A stretch of DNA of 64,000 nucleotides. It comes from Abiotrophia sp938010525. Lineage in GTDB: Bacteria; Bacillota; Bacilli; Lactobacillales; Aerococcaceae. Made by a program: the position numbers and the translations under genes. Shown in pieces: positions 32,080-41,112 of the stretch. Numbering within the stretch: the first letter of the stretch is position 1; every line of letters begins with the position of its first letter. Location: positions 62,001-126,000 of the forward strand of contig NZ_CALLVK010000022.1 in NCBI RefSeq assembly GCF_938010525.1, written 5' to 3'. The notes beneath the pieces were generated by a model. It was not told the origin of the DNA, made no database searches, and worked only from the letters and a program-made list of their open reading frames with translations.

Positions 32080-32889
32080 TCACCCCACTGGCCAGAAACG
32101 GCTAGCTAACAAGGCTAAGGTCAGCACTAGCAAGGCCCAAGCTACTTGTCTATCAGCTGGGCTATAGGCCAACTGGCGGTACTTGGTACGGCCTTCTGCT
32201 CCACGATAGCCCCGAGCTTCCATGGCGGTTGCCATTTCTTCGGCCCGGTTGAAGGCGGAGATGAAGAGGGGCACCAGAATCGGTACGACGGCCTTCATTC
32301 TCTGCATGAGGCTACCTTGATCGAACTCTACCCCACGCGAGCGTTGGGCGTTCATAATTTTCTGGGCTTCATCCATGAGGGTTGGCACATAGCGCAAGGC
32401 AATAGCCAGCATGAGGGCCAACTCATGGGCTGGAAAACCAAAGCGAGCCAGCGGCCGCAAGAGATGCTCAATCCCATCCGTTAGCTCTAGGGGAGCCGTC
32501 GTTAAGGTTAAGATAGTGGACATCATGATAATGAGGACCAGACGCATGAAGATAAAGGCCCCGCTCTCCAAACCACCGGTCGAGAGGACAAAAGGTCCCC
32601 ACTGCCAGAAGACATGGCCCCCATTAGTGAAGAGAATCTGGAAGACCACAGTGAAGAGAATCAGCCAAATCATGGGCTTAACCCCATTGATAAAGAACTT
32701 AAAGGAAAGACCGGTCAACTTAATAGCCAAGAGAGTAAAAAGTGCCAAGATGGCATAACCCAACCAGGAATCGGCTAGGAAGACCACAAATATAAAGTAG
32801 AAAGAAGCTAGCAACTTGGTCCGCGGATCTAAGCGATGAATCCAAGAATCCATGTTGATATAGCGTCCCAGTAACATTTTATCCAACAT
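32080..32889 (-). CDS. ecfT: ECF transporter transmembrane subunit EcfT
   Basis: Membrane scaffold that couples the ATPases to exchangeable vitamin-binding S components. 269 residues with about six hydrophobic segments. The coupling-helix motifs ANxRG-type are at AQRSRGVEFD and AMEARGYRGAEGR (about residues 180-235). It overlaps ecfA2 by 11 bases. Likely serves QueT (12224-12781) and other S components elsewhere in the genome. Confidence 0.93.
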   Translation of the reverse strand: MLDKMLLGRYINMDSWIHRLDPRTKLLASFYFIFVVFLADSWLGYAILALFTLLAIKLTGLSFKFFINGVKPMIWLILFTVVFQILFTNGGHVFWQWGPFVLSTGGLESGAFIFMRLVLIIMMSTILTLTTAPLELTDGIEHLLRPLARFGFPAHELALMLAIALRYVPTLMDEAQKIMNAQRSRGVEFDQGSLMQRMKAVVPILVPLFISAFNRAEEMATAMEARGYRGAEGRTKYRQLAYSPADRQVAWALLVLTLALLASRFWPVG

Positions 32890-33775
32890 GGCCGGTCCCC
32901 TCCTTAGCTGGAAGATGGGCCATGAGCAAGTCGGCTAAGGCTTCAACGGTCAGGGGCGCCTGGTCAATGGCCAGGGCTTGATCTTCTAAGCGCTCCTGTA
33001 ATTTCTCCAGAAACTGCATGGAGCGTGGCACATCTAAGCGTCGTTGACGTAGCCAATCCGTCTGGCTGAAGACTTGTTCAGGCGTCCCCGTCTTAACCAC
33101 CGTGCCCCCTTCCATGACAATGACATGGTCGGCATAGCGGGCAACGTCATCCATTTGGTGACTGATTAAGACCAGGGTCAACTTATCCTCTTTTTGGAGG
33201 CGCATGAACATGTCCAGCATTTGGGCTTGTCCCAGTGGGTCTAGGCCGGCAGTTGGCTCGTCTAAGACCAGCACTTGCGGTTCTAAGGCCAGAACACCGG
33301 CAATGGCCACCCTTCGCATTTGGCCGCCACTGAGATCGAATGGTGAGCGCTCATAGAGATCCGGACTGATGCCGACTAGGGCTAATTTTTCCTTAGCAAT
33401 GGTAAGCGCATCCTCTTCTGAGACACCAAAATTCAAAGGTCCAAACATGACATCCTTGAGGACCGTCTCTTCGAAGAGCTGGGCTTCCGGGAATTGGAAG
33501 ACGACACCGACCTGCTTACGCAATGGCTTTAGGGAAGGTAACTTAGCCGTAGATGTAACCAAGACATCCCCTAGACGTACAGACCCCTTGGTTGGCTTAA
33601 TCAAAACATTAAGGTGTTGAATCAAGGTCGACTTACCTGAACCCGTATGGCCGATGACGGCAGTCACTTGGTGGGCTGGAATGGTTAAATTAACGTCGAA
33701 GAGGGCCGCTACCTCAAAAGGTGTATTGGCATTGTAATGGTAACTTACTTGGTCGAATACAATGGTGTGATCCAT
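32879..33775 (-). CDS. ecfA2: ECF transporter ATPase EcfA2
   Basis: Second ATPase of the ECF energising module. 298 residues: Walker A GHTGSGKST, VFQFPEAQLFEETVLKDV (Q-loop region typical of EcfA2), signature LSGGQMRR, Walker B VLVLDEPTAGLDP, H-loop LISHQMDDVARYADH, plus a C-terminal extension. Its first 31 bases overlap the end of ecfA1, so translation is coupled. Confidence 0.93.
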   Translation of the reverse strand: MDHTIVFDQVSYHYNANTPFEVAALFDVNLTIPAHQVTAVIGHTGSGKSTLIQHLNVLIKPTKGSVRLGDVLVTSTAKLPSLKPLRKQVGVVFQFPEAQLFEETVLKDVMFGPLNFGVSEEDALTIAKEKLALVGISPDLYERSPFDLSGGQMRRVAIAGVLALEPQVLVLDEPTAGLDPLGQAQMLDMFMRLQKEDKLTLVLISHQMDDVARYADHVIVMEGGTVVKTGTPEQVFSQTDWLRQRRLDVPRSMQFLEKLQERLEDQALAIDQAPLTVEALADLLMAHLPAKEGTGHVG

Positions 33776-34584
33776 GTCAATAAGGCCTCCTCATCGAGAT
33801 AGTTATCCGGCACATCCAGTCCGCGGGCAGCTAGGGCGTCCTTGAGTTTCTGTGAAAAAGGCACATCCAGACCCTGTTCCACTAATTGCTCCCCCATTAG
33901 GAAGATTTCTTCTGGTTTCTTGTCTTGGACTAGACGCCCGCCCTGCATCATGAGGATACGGTCAGCCAAGCTGGCTTCGTCCAAATCATGGGTAATGGAA
34001 ATAACCGTCAGGTTGAAGCGTTCCTTAATCTTACGAATGGCTGCAATCACTTCTTGGCGGCCGTTAGGGTCCAACATAGAGGTAGCTTCATCTAAGATGA
34101 TAATATCAGGCCGCAAGGCCAAGATGCTAGCTAGGGCCACCCGTTGCTTCTGGCCACCTGATAGGCGGGCAGGCTCCTTGTCCTTAAATTCTGACATCCG
34201 AACCTCCGCCAGCGCCTCTTCAATCCGGGTGATCATCTCTTGACGTGGTACCCCATTATTTTCCAGACCAAAGGCCACATCATCTTCTACCGTCGAACCA
34301 ACAAATTGGTTGTCTGGATTTTGGAAGACCATACCCACTGAGCGACGCGCTTCCCAAACGGTCTCTTCGTCAATGGTTAGGTCCTTAATGGTTACCTGGC
34401 CTGCAGCAGGCACGAGGAGTCCATTCATAATTTTGGCTAGGGTCGACTTGCCTGAGCCGTTTGGCCCAATAATAGCCACCCATTCGCCTTCCTTGATTTC
34501 TAGGGAGACATCGGTCAGGGAGTTGACCTCGCTACCATAGTAACGAAAATCGATATGCGATAGTTTTACAACGCTTGCTGCCAT
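33745..34584 (-). CDS. ecfA1: ECF transporter ATPase EcfA1
   Basis: First ATPase of the ECF module. 279 residues: Walker A GPNGSGKST, VFQNPDNQFVGSTVEDDVAFGLEN (strongly conserved in EcfA1), signature LSGGQKQR, Walker B IIILDEATSMLDP and H-loop ISITHDLDEAS. It is the first gene of ecfA1-ecfA2-ecfT-truA. An inverted repeat lies in its leader. Confidence 0.94.
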   Translation of the reverse strand: MAASVVKLSHIDFRYYGSEVNSLTDVSLEIKEGEWVAIIGPNGSGKSTLAKIMNGLLVPAAGQVTIKDLTIDEETVWEARRSVGMVFQNPDNQFVGSTVEDDVAFGLENNGVPRQEMITRIEEALAEVRMSEFKDKEPARLSGGQKQRVALASILALRPDIIILDEATSMLDPNGRQEVIAAIRKIKERFNLTVISITHDLDEASLADRILMMQGGRLVQDKKPEEIFLMGEQLVEQGLDVPFSQKLKDALAARGLDVPDNYLDEEALLTWITPLYSTK

Positions 34585-34623
34585 GTCTTTTTCATCCTCT
34601 CTGCCTCTGGGGCCATCTTACTA

Positions 34624-34669
34624 CTTTCATAGCTAAAGCCAGTCTTCTGCCTAGCCTTAGCTATGAAAG
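34624..34669 (-). promoter_or_regulatory. Inverted repeat in the ecfA1 leader
   Basis: CTTTCATAGCTAA (34624-34636) and TTAGCTATGAAAG (34657-34669): perfect 13-base arms, 20-base loop, about 40 bases upstream of ecfA1. It could be a leader hairpin, an operator, or the tail of the terminator region. No known riboswitch pattern is seen. Confidence 0.5.
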
Positions 34670-34730
34670 CAACTCACCCCCTTACTCTACCACCTGGGGG
34701 CGTCACTTTCAAGAATTTGAGTATAAGACC

Positions 34731-34792
34731 AAAAAAAAATCACTTTTACGATGATAGCTAGCGATTGGGGAAGCGGGAGGCTCCCCCAATCG
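34731..34792 (-). terminator. Terminator of the ribosomal superoperon
   Basis: CGATTGGGG (34762-34770) pairs with CCCCAATCG (34784-34792), extended by weaker flanking pairs. About 20 bases on, the minus strand has a run of nine T (34739-34731). Confidence 0.7.
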
Positions 34793-34874
34793 TGCTATAG
34801 AGCTAGACCCTGTAGTTGGTTAGCAAGGCTACAGAATCGTCACACTCCTCATCATAAAGCGAATTCTCACTCTA

Positions 34875-35255
34875 TTATACTAATTCGATGATTGCCATTG
34901 GGGCGCCATCACCACGACGTGGGCCGGTCTTCAAGACACGGGTGTAGCCACCTTGGCGGTCAGCGTAGCGCTCAGCGTACTCACCGAACAAACGAGTCAA
35001 GACACGTTCAACAACGACTTGATCCCCTTCAACGGTTGCGCTAGCAATCTCGTTACGCAAGAATGCTGCAGCACGACGGCGTGATGCTAAGTCACCTTTT
35101 TTACCTAAGGTAATCATTTGATCAACGAATTTACGTACTTCTTTGGCACGAGTTTCTGTGGTTTCGATACGGCCGTATACGATCACATCAGTAGTTAAGT
35201 CACGCAATAATGCGTTACGTTGTGCGCTCTTACGTCCTAATTTGCGGTATGCCAT
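34875..35255 (-). CDS. rplQ: 50S ribosomal protein L17
   Basis: 126 residues, last gene of the ribosomal superoperon. Full family sequence: opens AYRKLGRKSAQRNALLRDLT with the central RKFVDQMITLGKKGD. Located near the exit tunnel of the large subunit. The 290-base gap after it holds the terminator, which separates it from the ECF genes. Confidence 0.97.
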   Translation of the reverse strand: MAYRKLGRKSAQRNALLRDLTTDVIVYGRIETTETRAKEVRKFVDQMITLGKKGDLASRRRAAAFLRNEIASATVEGDQVVVERVLTRLFGEYAERYADRQGGYTRVLKTGPRRGDGAPMAIIELV

Positions 35256-35297
35256 TATTCAGTTTCCTCCTTTGCTTTGAATATGAAATATCCTATA

Positions 35298-36242
35298 CTA
35301 GTCGTCTTGGCGTAAGCTCAACTCAAGGTTAGCCAATTTTTGTTTGACTTCCTCTAATGATTTACGGCCAAGGTTACGTACTTTAATCATTTCTGCTTCT
35401 GATTTGTTAGTCAACTCTTGAATCGTGTTGATGCCCGCGCGTTTCAAACAGTTGTATGAACGAACGGATAAGTCTAACTCTTCAATCGTCATGATTAACA
35501 TTTTCTCTTTTTCAGCTTCTTCCTTCTCAACCATAATTTCAGTTTGACGCGCTTCATCGTTGAGGTTAACGAAGATATTTAAGTGCTCCGTTAAGATTTT
35601 AGCGGCTAAACTTAATGATTTTTCAGGACTAATTGAACCGTCGGTCCAAATATCTAAAGTTAATTTATCATAAACGTTCTTTTGCCCGATACGGGTGTTT
35701 TCGACTTGATAGTTTACCTTCTTAATTGGGGTATAGATCGAATCGATTGGTAAGACGCCGATTGGCATGTCTTCCCGTTTGTTGTGTTCGCTCCGTACAT
35801 AACCACGACCGTTGGCTACGTTTAGACGCATCTTCAATTCAGCGCCATCAGCCAGGGTGCAAATGTAGAGCTCAGGGTTGAGGATTTGCACATCGTTATC
35901 ATGCATAATATCAGCTGCGGTCACAACTTTTGGACCGGTGACGTTTAATTCAATTACTTTTGACTCTTGAGTGTGAAGTTTCAATGCTAATTTCTTCAAG
36001 TTCAAGATAATCGTTGGAACATCTTCCACGATACCTTCAACTGTAGCAAATTCATGCAGTACTCCATCAATCTGGATGCTAGTAACAGCGGAACCAGGTA
36101 ATGAAGATAATAAAATACGACGTAATGAATTTCCAAGGGTTGTTCCATATCCACGTTCAAGTGGTTCAACGACAATTTTACCAAATTTGGCATCGTCACT
36201 GACTTCAATCGTTTTAATTTCTGGCTTTTCAATTTCGATCAT
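35298..36242 (-). CDS. rpoA: RNA polymerase alpha subunit
   Basis: 314 residues. The N-terminal domain (about 1-225, LERGYGTTLGNSLRRILLSS) assembles the polymerase. After a Glu/Lys-rich linker the C-terminal domain (about 245-314, LDLSVRSYNCLKRAGINTIQ, LTNKSEAEMIKVRNLGRKS) contacts UP elements and activators. Between rpsK and rplQ as in other Firmicutes. Confidence 0.98.
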   Translation of the reverse strand: MIEIEKPEIKTIEVSDDAKFGKIVVEPLERGYGTTLGNSLRRILLSSLPGSAVTSIQIDGVLHEFATVEGIVEDVPTIILNLKKLALKLHTQESKVIELNVTGPKVVTAADIMHDNDVQILNPELYICTLADGAELKMRLNVANGRGYVRSEHNKREDMPIGVLPIDSIYTPIKKVNYQVENTRIGQKNVYDKLTLDIWTDGSISPEKSLSLAAKILTEHLNIFVNLNDEARQTEIMVEKEEAEKEKMLIMTIEELDLSVRSYNCLKRAGINTIQELTNKSEAEMIKVRNLGRKSLEEVKQKLANLELSLRQDD

Positions 36243-36312
36243 CGATTATATTCCCCTTTCAAAACGTTAGTCTTGGTAATAACGCGCTTCACAGTTGCTT
36301 GAGTCATCTAGA

Positions 36313-36708
36313 TTATACGCGGCGACGTTTTGGAGGACGGCAACCGTTGTGAGGAATAGGGGTAACGTCGCGGATGGCGGTTACTTCTAAACCTGTAGCT
36401 TGCAATGAACGAATTGCTGACTCACGACCTGAACCTGGGCCTTTTACTGTTACTTCAACAGTCTTCATCCCGTGATCCATAGCACCTTTAGCAGCCACTT
36501 CTGAAGCCATTTGTGCAGCGAATGGGGTAGATTTCTTAGAACCACGGAAACCTAATGAACCTGCGGATGACCATGAAATAGCATTACCATTCACGTCAGT
36601 GATCATAACAATAGTGTTGTTGAATGTAGAGCGAATGTGTGCTACACCTTTCTCGACATTTTTTCTAACACGACGGCGACGACGTGCAACTTGTTTTTTC
36701 TTTGCCAT
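36313..36708 (-). CDS. rpsK: 30S ribosomal protein S11
   Basis: 131 residues with the conserved HIRSTFNNTIVMITD and the C-terminal IRDVTPIPHNGCRPPKRRRV. Sits on the 30S platform by the 3' end of 16S rRNA. Between rpsM and rpoA. Confidence 0.97.
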   Translation of the reverse strand: MAKKKQVARRRRRVRKNVEKGVAHIRSTFNNTIVMITDVNGNAISWSSAGSLGFRGSKKSTPFAAQMASEVAAKGAMDHGMKTVEVTVKGPGSGRESAIRSLQATGLEVTAIRDVTPIPHNGCRPPKRRRV

Positions 36709-36742
36709 GAAGTTTATACCTCCTTCATTCTATATTCGAGTA

Positions 36743-37105
36743 TTATTTTTTACCAGTGACCATTTTCTTAGGTCCTTTACGTGTACGAGCGTTGTTCTTG
36801 GTGTTTTGACCACGAACTGGCAAGCCACGACGGTGACGTAAGCCACGGTAAGAACCGATTTCTTGGAGACGCTTGATGTTCAAGCTAATTTCACGACGTA
36901 AGTCCCCTTCAACTTTGAGGCCGTCAATGATTTCACGGATACGGTCGAGCTCATCGTTTGATAAGTCCTTAACGCGAGTGTCTTCAGAAACGTTTGCTTG
37001 TTTTAATACTTGTTGTGCAGTTTTCAAACCAATACCGTAGATGTATGTTAATGAGATTACTACACGTTTTTCACGCGGAATATCTACTCCAGCAATACGA
37101 GCCAT
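36743..37105 (-). CDS. rpsM: 30S ribosomal protein S13
   Basis: 120 residues. Opens ARIAGVDIPREKRVVISLTY, ending in the basic tail GQNTKNNARTRKGPKK that reaches the P-site tRNA. Head of the 30S subunit. Full length. Confidence 0.97.
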   Translation of the reverse strand: MARIAGVDIPREKRVVISLTYIYGIGLKTAQQVLKQANVSEDTRVKDLSNDELDRIREIIDGLKVEGDLRREISLNIKRLQEIGSYRGLRHRRGLPVRGQNTKNNARTRKGPKKMVTGKK

Positions 37106-37126
37106 TTATCTGGCACCTCCTTCTTA

Positions 37127-37240
37127 TTAACCTTGACGTTGTTTATGTTTTGGATTTTCGCAAATTACCATCACATTGCCGTTGCGACGAATGATTTTAC
37201 ATTTTTCGCAAATTGGCTTTACAGATGCTCTAACTTTCAT
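37127..37240 (-). CDS. rpmJ: 50S ribosomal protein L36
   Basis: 37 residues. MKVRASVKPICEKCKIIRR, then ENPKHKQRQG at the end. The zinc ligands of the cysteine-containing form are present: C11, C14, C27 and H32. Start at 37240 behind a Shine-Dalgarno. Between infA and rpsM, its standard place. Confidence 0.96.
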   Translation of the reverse strand: MKVRASVKPICEKCKIIRRNGNVMVICENPKHKQRQG

Positions 37241-37278
37241 CTTAACTAATTCCCTCCTTAAATTCGAAACGGAACGGT

Positions 37279-37497
37279 TTACTTAAAGCGGTAGGTAATA
37301 CGACCACGTGTCAAATCGTAAGGAGATAATTCAATCGTTACCTTATCTCCTGGTAAGATGCGGATGTAGTTCATCCGGATTTTACCTGAAACGTGAGCCA
37401 GTATTTCATGCCCATTCTCTAATTCAACCTTAAACATTGCATTTGGTAAAGTTTCAATGACTGTACCTTCAACTTCAATTACATCATCTTTAGCCAT
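37279..37497 (-). CDS. infA: Translation initiation factor IF-1
   Basis: 72 residues, an S1-type OB fold: KDDVIEVEGTVIETLPNAMF, VSGKIRMNYIRILPGDKV and YDLTRGRITYR. Binds the 30S A site during initiation. It stands between adk and rpmJ. Confidence 0.97.
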   Translation of the reverse strand: MAKDDVIEVEGTVIETLPNAMFKVELENGHEILAHVSGKIRMNYIRILPGDKVTIELSPYDLTRGRITYRFK

Positions 37498-37531
37498 TCA
37501 TACTTCCTCCTCTTACCAACTTACTGTTAGG

Positions 37532-38191
37532 CTATTGTGCCACTGAGGACAAAATCTGGCGGATATCTTCGTAGACCTTGTCGATGGCTTGTTGACCATC
37601 CACTCGGTGAAGAAGCCCACGTTCCTCATAATAATCCAGTATTGGTCGAATTGATTCCATTTGGAGATTGATACGATATGCAACTTTCTCAGGCTTGTCA
37701 TCTTCACGTTGATAGAAATCACTGGCACCACAATTGTCACAGACACCTTCAACCTTCGGTGGGTTGTAGAGTTTGTGGTAGGTTGCCCCACAGTTGCGGC
37801 AGATGATTCGGCCACTCAAGCGATCCTTGAGGACTTCTGGATCTACATCGATATAGATAACGGCATGGATTGGGGAGTTTAACTCCACCAAGTTTTGATC
37901 AAGCGCCTGAGCTTGTGCGCTGGTACGTGGGTAGCCATCCAACATGAAGCCTTGGGCTTTCACGTCATCTTGGGCTAAACGTTCACGTACAATGGCGTTG
38001 GTCACTTCATCAGGAACCAGGTTCCCGTTGTCAGTGTAAGCCTTGGCTTGGAGCCCAAGTGGGGTTTCGTTCTGAATCGCAGCACGAAAAATATCCCCAG
38101 TTGCAATATGTACGATTTGATAATCTTTTACTAGACGTTCACTCTGTGTCCCTTTACCGGCACCAGGCAAACCCATTAATAAAATATTCAT
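37532..38191 (-). CDS. adk: Adenylate kinase, zinc-lid type
   Basis: Interconverts AMP and ATP with two ADP. 219 residues from the ATG at 38191; an in-frame ATG at 38224 overlaps the secY end and is rejected. P-loop LPGAGKGTQ (about 8-16), AMP site DGYPRT, and a long LID with four cysteines in two CxxC pairs (ICRNCGATY, VCDNCGAS) that bind structural zinc, as in many Gram-positives. Confidence 0.97.
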   Translation of the reverse strand: MNILLMGLPGAGKGTQSERLVKDYQIVHIATGDIFRAAIQNETPLGLQAKAYTDNGNLVPDEVTNAIVRERLAQDDVKAQGFMLDGYPRTSAQAQALDQNLVELNSPIHAVIYIDVDPEVLKDRLSGRIICRNCGATYHKLYNPPKVEGVCDNCGASDFYQREDDKPEKVAYRINLQMESIRPILDYYEERGLLHRVDGQQAIDKVYEDIRQILSSVAQ

Positions 38192-38226
38192 CTTGTATCT
38201 TCCCTTTACTTCTATTTGACACATGA

Positions 38227-39516
38227 TTATTGAATGAATCCTTGATAACGGCGTTTGATAACGCGCCCTTCGACCTGCTTAGCAGTCTCAATGGCAACCC
38301 CGACCACAATCAGCAAGCTAGTCCCGCTGAGTGAGATACGTGACGTTAAGTTCCAGAAGAACCCTGCCACAATCGGCAATACCGCAATCAAAGTCAAGTA
38401 AAGTGCGCCTACTCCGCTCAAGCGGTTGATTACTTTGGTTAAGTAAGTTTCGGTATCTTTCCCAGGACGGACGCTTGGAATGTACCCGCTCGACTTCTGC
38501 AAGTTCTCGGCAACCTTCTCCGGATTCACTTGAATCAATGAATAGAAATAAGTAAACGCAATTAATAGTACAGTGTAGAAGATTACACCGTAGAGTGTTT
38601 GGTAGTCGAAGAGTTGTACCAGGAAGTCCATCCATGGGTTAGTCCGATCGACTGTCACAAACGAGAATATCATCTGAGGTGTTGTAATAAACGAGCTAGC
38701 GAAAATTACTGGAATAACCCCAGCTGAGTTAATTTTAAGCGGGAGGTGAGCTGAGTAGCGCGCCCCTGACGCTTTCTTAGAATAATGGATTGGGATACGC
38801 AATTGAGCCCGTTCCATTAAAACGATAATGACGATTAAGATGACGATGACCAAGATAATGGCTGCCAATGACAGCATGTTGGTCATAGCATGATCTCCAC
38901 CATTTACGAGATGGCGTTGGAGATAACCCATCAATTCCTTAGGCACTTCCGCAACAATCCCGGCCATGATAATCATGGACAAGCCGTTACCAACACCGCT
39001 TCGGGTAATCATCTCACCCAACCAGACCAAGAACATGGAACCAGCTGTTAAGATGAGGGCAATCGTTAGGTAACGCATTGTCGTTGGGTTGGCAATCAAG
39101 CCCAGACGCGCCATCCGGTTAAAACCGAGGGCGATACCGTAAGATTGTACTAAACCAAGGGCAATGGCAACATAAGTGGTCCATTGGTTGAGCTTACGAC
39201 GCCCAACTTCCCCTTGCTTAGCCCATTCAGTAAACTTAGGCACAATGTCCATTTGTAATAACTGAATGATGATTGAGGCGGTAATGTATGGGGAAACCCC
39301 CATGGCGAAGAGCGAGAAGCGCTTCAAGGCCCCGCCGCCGAAGGTGTTCAATAAGCCTAAGAGGCCGCTCTCAGCGAAAGTGTTAATCGCTGAAACTCGA
39401 ACCCCAGGTACAGGAATATGTGACCCTAATCGGAATACCGCAAAAACGAAGAGCGTGAAAAAGATGCGACGACGCGTATCTTTATCCGCAAATGCATTTT
39501 TAATGAAGGTAAACAT
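38227..39516 (-). CDS. secY: Preprotein translocase subunit SecY
   Basis: 429 residues, ten membrane helices. Opens FIKNAFADKDTRRRIFFTLF; plug region after HIPVPGVRV; cytoplasmic loops typical of SecY, ending AKQVEGRVIKRRYQGFI. Core of the Sec channel. The start codon overlaps the rplO stop by one base. Confidence 0.97.
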   Translation of the reverse strand: MFTFIKNAFADKDTRRRIFFTLFVFAVFRLGSHIPVPGVRVSAINTFAESGLLGLLNTFGGGALKRFSLFAMGVSPYITASIIIQLLQMDIVPKFTEWAKQGEVGRRKLNQWTTYVAIALGLVQSYGIALGFNRMARLGLIANPTTMRYLTIALILTAGSMFLVWLGEMITRSGVGNGLSMIIMAGIVAEVPKELMGYLQRHLVNGGDHAMTNMLSLAAIILVIVILIVIIVLMERAQLRIPIHYSKKASGARYSAHLPLKINSAGVIPVIFASSFITTPQMIFSFVTVDRTNPWMDFLVQLFDYQTLYGVIFYTVLLIAFTYFYSLIQVNPEKVAENLQKSSGYIPSVRPGKDTETYLTKVINRLSGVGALYLTLIAVLPIVAGFFWNLTSRISLSGTSLLIVVGVAIETAKQVEGRVIKRRYQGFIQ

Positions 39517-39956
39517 TAGATCACCTCGATTGATCCACCAGCTGCAGTAATTGCTTGCTCTGCACCTTTAGAGAATTTGGCTGCTTGAACAGTTAATTTT
39601 CTTTCAAGTTGACCATTACCTAAGATTTTTACTCCTGATAATTCTTTCTTAACGACACCTGCTTCAACTAAGAGAGCTGGTGTAACTGTCGTACCGTCTT
39701 CGAAGCGGTTGAGAGCTTCCAAGTTAACGACTGCATATTCTTTACGGTTGATGTTGTTGAATCCACGTTTTGGTAAACGACGGAACAATTGAGTTTGTCC
39801 ACCTTCGAAACCTAAACGTACGCCACCGCCAGAACGGGCTTTTTGACCTTTTTGACCGCGACCAGCAGTTTTACCGTTACCGGAACCTTGACCACGACCG
39901 ACACGGTTACGTTCTTGACGTGAACCTTCAGCAGGTTTTAATGTATGAAGTTTCAT
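39516..39956 (-). CDS. rplO: 50S ribosomal protein L15
   Basis: 146 residues with the Gly/Arg-rich N-terminus (RVGRGQGSGNGKTAGRGQKG) and the C-terminal globular domain. Located between rpmD and secY; overlaps secY by one base. Confidence 0.97.
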   Translation of the reverse strand: MKLHTLKPAEGSRQERNRVGRGQGSGNGKTAGRGQKGQKARSGGGVRLGFEGGQTQLFRRLPKRGFNNINRKEYAVVNLEALNRFEDGTTVTPALLVEAGVVKKELSGVKILGNGQLERKLTVQAAKFSKGAEQAITAAGGSIEVI

Positions 39957-39990
39957 TCCTGTGGCACCTCCTTGTATTAGTCTCTAATTT

Positions 39991-40170
39991 TTATGCTTCT
40001 TTTACTTCAACTAAGTGACTGATCGTATTGATCATCCCACGAACTGCTTCGTTGTCTGGTTTAACAACGGTCTTGTAAGTCTTAGTTAAACCTAAAGCCT
40101 TAGCAGTTTGGATTTGATTTTTAGGACGACCGATCAAGCTGCGTTTCAATTGGATTTGTAAGTTCGCCAT
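39991..40170 (-). CDS. rpmD: 50S ribosomal protein L30
   Basis: 59 residues: MANLQIQLKRSLIGRPKNQI and the following TAKALGLTKTYKTVVKPDN. ATG at 40170 behind AAGGAGGACAATC. Lies between rpsE and rplO in the usual order. Confidence 0.96.
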   Translation of the reverse strand: MANLQIQLKRSLIGRPKNQIQTAKALGLTKTYKTVVKPDNEAVRGMINTISHLVEVKEA

Positions 40171-40183
40171 TTGATTGTCCTCC

Positions 40184-40687
40184 TTAGCCTAAAATTTCTT
40201 CGACTGATTTGCCACGTAAAGCAGCAACTTCTTCAGCTACTTTCAATTGTTTCAAGCCTTCTACAGTCGCACGCACCATGTTGATTGGTGTGTTAGAACC
40301 AAGAGACTTACTTGTTACGTCAGCTACCCCTGCTAATTCCATTACGGCACGAACAGGACCACCTGCTGCAACCCCAGAACCGGCTGGTGCTGGTTTGATT
40401 AAGACACGACCACCACAGAATTCGCCAATTGCTTCGTGAGGAATTGTGGTTCCGGTCAATGGTACTTCGATTAAGTTTTTCTTCGCATCTTCGATAGCTT
40501 TACGGATTGCTTCTGGAACTTCTTGAGCTTTACCAGTACCAAAGCCAACGTGACCGTTCTTGTCACCGACAACTACTAAAGCTGAGAAACGTAGACGACG
40601 TCCACCCTTAACAACTTTGGTAACACGGTTAATCGTCACAACGCGTTCTTCGATGTTTTCCAAGGTATTTGGATTGATGTGAACCAT
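40184..40687 (-). CDS. rpsE: 30S ribosomal protein S5
   Basis: 167 residues: dsRNA-binding-like N-terminal domain (ERVVTINRVTKVVKGGRRLR) and the glycine-rich GVAAGGPVRAVMELAGVADV region. Involved in decoding fidelity; spectinomycin-resistance changes map to its N-terminal loop in other species. No unusual feature. Confidence 0.97.
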   Translation of the reverse strand: MVHINPNTLENIEERVVTINRVTKVVKGGRRLRFSALVVVGDKNGHVGFGTGKAQEVPEAIRKAIEDAKKNLIEVPLTGTTIPHEAIGEFCGGRVLIKPAPAGSGVAAGGPVRAVMELAGVADVTSKSLGSNTPINMVRATVEGLKQLKVAEEVAALRGKSVEEILG

Positions 40688-40707
40688 GAACTAGTGTCCT
40701 CCTTCTA

Positions 40708-41070
40708 TTAAAATTCTAGGCCGTTTTCACGAGCTGCTTCAGCCAAAGCTTTCACACGACCGTGATATAGGTACCCACCGCGGTCGAAGACAACTTTCTT
40801 GAAGCCTTTTGCTACCGCACGTTCAGCAACTAATTTACCTACAGCTGAAGCTTGCTCAACTTTGGTCCCTGTTACTGATTTGTCATTACTAGAGGCACTT
40901 GCAAGCGTCACACCCGCTACGTCATCAATTAATTGAGCGTAGATGTGCGTGTTGGAACGGAACACGTTCAAGCGTGGGCACTCAGCAGTACCAGAGATTT
41001 TGTTTCTTACGCGAGCATGTCTTTTACGACGTACTTTGTTTTTATCTGGTTTTGTAATCACAATTTTCAC
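40708..41070 (-). CDS. rplR: 50S ribosomal protein L18
   Basis: 120 residues, binds 5S rRNA. RRKRHARVRNKISGTAECPR near the N-terminus and FDRGGYLYHGRVKALAEAAR near the C-terminus are diagnostic. Confidence 0.97.
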   Translation of the reverse strand: MKIVITKPDKNKVRRKRHARVRNKISGTAECPRLNVFRSNTHIYAQLIDDVAGVTLASASSNDKSVTGTKVEQASAVGKLVAERAVAKGFKKVVFDRGGYLYHGRVKALAEAARENGLEF

Positions 41071-41112
41071 CTCTTTAAGTTTAAGTTATAGGAGAAGATC
41101 AGGACCGGTCTA

